Of a DNA stretch of 64,000 nucleotides, positions 61,508 to 64,000 are shown in pieces. Position 1 is the first letter of the stretch. The number at the start of each line of letters is the position of its first letter. The notes under the pieces were generated by a model. That model made no database searches. It saw only the letters and a program-made list of their open reading frames with translations, and was not told the DNA's origin. This DNA comes from Pseudonocardiaceae bacterium YIM PH 21723 (GTDB lineage Bacteria; Actinomycetota; Actinomycetes; Mycobacteriales; Pseudonocardiaceae). A program made the translations under genes and the position numbers. Location: contig QZFT01000011.1 in NCBI GenBank assembly GCA_003600225.1, positions 115,811-179,810 of the forward strand, in the 5' to 3' direction.

Positions 61508-62538
61508 TGGCTGCACCCACCATGAACAGGCCGGACAGCGACATGCCCGACTTCGAACCGAAGGTTCAGACGATCACCCTGGCCAAGGGGATCAACATGG
61601 GCCTGCGCGCGGCCATGGAGGCCGACAAGAAGGTCCTGGTGATGGGCGAGGACGTCGGCAAGCTCGGCGGCGTCTTCCGGATCACCGACGGTCTACAGAA
61701 GGACTTCGGCGAGGAGCGGGTGCTGGACACGCCGCTGGCCGAGTCCGGCATCATCGGCACCGCGGTCGGCCTGGCCATGCGCGGTTTCCGGCCGGTCTGT
61801 GAGATCCAGTTCGACGGCTTCATCTTCCCCGGCTTCGACCAGATCGTCAGCCAGGTGGCCAAGCTGCACAACCGCAGCAAGGGCTCCATCAAGCTGCCGA
61901 TCGTGATCCGGGTTCCCTACGGCGGCGGCATCGGCGCGGTGGAGCACCACTCGGAGTCCCCGGAGGCGTACTTCGCGCACACCGCGGGCCTGAAGGTCGT
62001 CTCCTGCTCCAACCCGGTGGACGCCTACTGGATGATCCAGCAGGCCATCTGGTCCGACGACCCGGTGCTGTTCTTCGAGCCCAAGCGGCGGTACTACGAG
62101 AAGGCCCAGTTCGACCCGGCCGTCAGCCCCGACCCGCTGTGGTCATCCCGGCAGCTGACCAGCGGCAAGGACGTCACCGTCGTCGGCTACGGCCCGACGG
62201 TGCGCATCGCGCTGGACGGTGCCGCGGCCGCCGCGGAAGAGGGCAAGGAACTGGAGGTCTTCGACCTCCGCACGCTGTCGCCGCTGGACCTCGGCCCGGT
62301 GTACGAGTCGGTGCGGAAGACCGGAAGGCTGGTGACCATCTCCGAGGCGCCGAGCAACTGCTCGATCTCCTCCGAGGTCGCCGCCCGGGTGCAGCGGGAG
62401 TGCTTCTACTCGCTGCAGGCCCCGGTGTTGCAGGTGAACGGGTTCGACACCCCGTACCCGATGTCCAAGGCGGAAGAGGAGTACCTCCCCGACCTGGACA
62501 AACTGCTGCACGCCGTCGACCGGTCGCTGGGTTATTAG
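61507..62538 (+). CDS. bkdB: 2-oxoacid dehydrogenase E1 component, beta subunit
   Basis: 343 residues. The catalytic Glu is in LGGVFRITDGL-type and TPLAESGIIGTAVGLAMRG segments of the pyrimidine domain; GGGIGAVEHHSESPEAYFAH and VVSCSNPVDAYWMIQQAI follow, then the C-terminal transketolase domain with VTVVGYGPTVRIALDGAAAA. Its ATG overlaps the E1alpha stop (TGATG), so the two subunits are coupled and form the E1 heterotetramer. Confidence 0.93.
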   Translation: MAAPTMNRPDSDMPDFEPKVQTITLAKGINMGLRAAMEADKKVLVMGEDVGKLGGVFRITDGLQKDFGEERVLDTPLAESGIIGTAVGLAMRGFRPVCEIQFDGFIFPGFDQIVSQVAKLHNRSKGSIKLPIVIRVPYGGGIGAVEHHSESPEAYFAHTAGLKVVSCSNPVDAYWMIQQAIWSDDPVLFFEPKRRYYEKAQFDPAVSPDPLWSSRQLTSGKDVTVVGYGPTVRIALDGAAAAAEEGKELEVFDLRTLSPLDLGPVYESVRKTGRLVTISEAPSNCSISSEVAARVQRECFYSLQAPVLQVNGFDTPYPMSKAEEEYLPDLDKLLHAVDRSLGY

Positions 62539-62546
62539 GAGAATCG

Positions 62547-63905
62547 ATGCCGCAGAACAAGACCTTTCCGCTGCCTGACACGGCGGAGGGGTTGACCGAG
62601 GCTGACATCCTCACCTGGCACGTGCAGGTGGGCGACATGGTCAAGGTCAACCAGATCTTCGTGGAGATCGAGACCGCGAAGGCCGCCGTGGAACTGCCCT
62701 GTCCCTTCGATGGCAAGGTGGTGCAGCTGCTCGCCGATCCGGGTCAGACCCTGGAAGTCGGCGCGCCGCTGATCGTCATCGACATCGACCCGCACGGTGC
62801 CGCCGCACCGGAGACCGTGGCTCCGCAGGCCGCGACTCCGCAGGCCGCCACCAATGGCACCGCTTCGAAAGAAGAGGGCCGGGTGGCCAACCTGGTCGGC
62901 TACGGCGCGATCACCGGTTCGTCCAAGCGCCGCGCGCGCAAGGGCGCTCCGGTCGCCGCTGTCGCTGCGGCTCCGGTGGCCCCGGCGCCGTTGCCCGCTC
63001 CGGAGACCGTGGTGGTGCCGGACAGCCCGGCCGCCATCGGCGGTTACGTGCCGCTGGCCAAGCCGCCGGTACGCAAGCTGGCCAAGGACCTGGGGATCGA
63101 CCTCCAGGGACTGGCCGGCAGCGGGCCCGGTGGGGTGATCACCAGGGAGGACGTGGAGCAGGCCTCGCAGCCGGTTCCGGTCGAACCCGTTGTGGTCACC
63201 TCGTCCCGTGGCGAGCGGCGGGTGCCGATCAAGGGCGTCCGCAAGGCGACCGCGCAGGCGATGGTGAGCAGCGCGTTCACCGCGCCGCACGTCACCGAGT
63301 TCCTCACCATCGACGTCACGCCGATGATGGAGCTGCGGCACAAGCTCAAGGGCCAGCCGCAGTTCCGCGATGTGAAGATCACCCCGTTGGTGTTCGCGGC
63401 CAAGGCGGTACTGCTCGCCGCGAAGCGCACACCGGAGATCAACTCGGTGTGGGACGAGGCGGCGCAGGAGATCGTGTTCAAGGACTACGTGCACCTGGGC
63501 ATCGCGGCGGCCACGCCGCGCGGCCTGATCGTGCCCAAGGTCCGCGACGCCGACCAGCTCCCGCTGCGCGAGCTGGCCACCGCGATCGACGAGCTCACCA
63601 CGGTGGCCCGCAGCGGTAAGACCCCGCCGGCGGCGATGGCGAACGGCACGTTCACCATCACCAATATCGGGGTGTTCGGCATCGACACCGGAACGCCGAT
63701 CATCAATCCCGGCGAGTCGGCGATCCTGGCGCTCGGCGCCATCCGCGACATGCCGTGGGTCGTCGACGGCCAGGTGGTGCCCCGCAAGGTGTGCCAGCTG
63801 TCGCTCAGCTTCGACCACCGGGTGATCGACGGGGAACAGGGCTCGAAGTTCCTCGCCGATGTGGGCGCGGTCTTCGCCGACCCCGCCTTCGCCATCACCT
63901 TCTAG
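62547..63905 (+). CDS. bkdC: 2-oxoacid dehydrogenase E2 component (dihydrolipoamide acyltransferase)
   Basis: 452 residues. One lipoyl domain at the N-terminus with the modified Lys in EIETAKAAVELPCP (about 45). An Ala/Pro linker leads to the E1/E3-binding domain (PPVRKLAKDLGIDLQGLAGS, then GPGGVITREDV). The catalytic domain contains RKATAQAMVSSAFTAPHVTE, GTFTITNIGVFGIDTGTPII, and the active-site His in SLSFDHRVIDGEQG. ATG 62547 has AGGAG upstream, eight bases after E1beta. No E3 gene follows in the window. It ends before hairpin copy F. Confidence 0.94.
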   Translation: MPQNKTFPLPDTAEGLTEADILTWHVQVGDMVKVNQIFVEIETAKAAVELPCPFDGKVVQLLADPGQTLEVGAPLIVIDIDPHGAAAPETVAPQAATPQAATNGTASKEEGRVANLVGYGAITGSSKRRARKGAPVAAVAAAPVAPAPLPAPETVVVPDSPAAIGGYVPLAKPPVRKLAKDLGIDLQGLAGSGPGGVITREDVEQASQPVPVEPVVVTSSRGERRVPIKGVRKATAQAMVSSAFTAPHVTEFLTIDVTPMMELRHKLKGQPQFRDVKITPLVFAAKAVLLAAKRTPEINSVWDEAAQEIVFKDYVHLGIAAATPRGLIVPKVRDADQLPLRELATAIDELTTVARSGKTPPAAMANGTFTITNIGVFGIDTGTPIINPGESAILALGAIRDMPWVVDGQVVPRKVCQLSLSFDHRVIDGEQGSKFLADVGAVFADPAFAITF

Positions 63906-63914
63906 GAACGCATA

Positions 63915-63965
63915 TACCGAAGTTGACGATGTTCGGGCATATACCGAACATCGTCAACTTCGGTA
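63915..63965. repeat. Intergenic hairpin repeat, copy F (CGAAGTTGACGA family)
   Basis: TACCGAAGTTGACGATGTTCGG (within 63915-63936) pairs perfectly over 22 bases with its complement, with a seven-base loop GCATATA. It starts ten bases after the E2 gene stop and can act as its terminator. No gene is identified in the remaining 35 bases of the window. Confidence 0.9.
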
Positions 63966-64000
63966 ACTCAAGGACTCAGTGTTGCGGGCCTCGGAGGAAA

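Noticed and set aside
63966..64000. Possible 3' end of a further gene on the minus strand
   Set aside because: Only 35 bases remain; a TCA in the reverse direction could be a stop codon, but nothing else supports it.

Overview
The window is high-GC actinobacterial DNA (strong third-codon GC bias, many GTG starts, GTGA/ATGA overlaps, long non-coding shadow frames). Gene content and order point to the order Pseudonocardiales: a ponA-type penicillin-binding protein next to DUF5318, PadR and ino1 genes (the arrangement known from mycobacteria), GTP-type PEP carboxykinase, a paired dynamin-like GTPase locus, DUF6802, septum-formation proteins and many secreted SlpD/E-like (tripeptidyl aminopeptidase-type) hydrolases. 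No rRNA, tRNA, CRISPR array, prophage or transposase was seen. The species cannot be named from the sequence alone.

Layout. 1-7.0 kb: three minus-strand class A penicillin-binding protein genes (one cut by the window edge) below a DUF5318 gene. 7.2-8.9 kb: padR-ino1 on the plus strand. 9.6-15.4 kb: secreted PhoX-type phosphatase (with a PHO-box-like repeat), a small membrane protein, an SDR, an MTA/SAH deaminase-type amidohydrolase and a secreted phytase-like protein. 15.6-21 kb: MBL hydrolase, trmB, a hypothetical gene, an ABC-2 exporter pair, a tiny protein and a Cof-type HAD phosphatase. 20.9-24 kb: two paralogous sensor kinases and one LuxR-type response regulator in one overlapping operon. 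24-27.2 kb: two overlapping dynamin-like GTPases. 27.3-31.2 kb: an ArsR-type regulator with a TTA second codon, a DUF6802 protein and pckG.

31.2-32.5 kb holds a DUF3800 (RNase H-like) gene whose 3' end abuts a tiny predicted RNA with its own consensus-like promoter and a U-tract terminator, followed by two small single-span membrane proteins. 32.6-46.9 kb is a striking array of eight paralogous secreted serine hydrolases (seven in direct succession, an unrecognised secreted protein, then the eighth), continuing into a septum-formation protein and a secreted pyroglutamyl-peptidase-like protein that appears to have lost its catalytic cysteine. Together they look like an extracellular peptide-processing island.

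49.4-51.3 kb: DUF3311 plus MctP-type Na+/monocarboxylate symporter. 51.5-53.5 kb: Uma2-type nuclease fold protein and an M20 dipeptidase. 54.1-56.5 kb: a polar amino acid ABC importer (lipoprotein, permease, ATPase), followed by a long beta-helix-like membrane protein and a ROK glucokinase. 60.3-63.9 kb: the E1alpha, E1beta and E2 genes of a 2-oxoacid (probably branched-chain) dehydrogenase.

Two families of structured repeats run through the intergenic spaces. The first is a roughly 450-bp, almost entirely self-complementary element centred on a perfect 54-bp palindrome; there are two copies in opposite orientation, with compensatory changes in the core. The second is a short hairpin built on CGAAGTTGACGA...TCGTCAACTTCG, with six copies. 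The strongest candidates for new biology are these repeats, the DUF3800/small-RNA pair and the hydrolase array.
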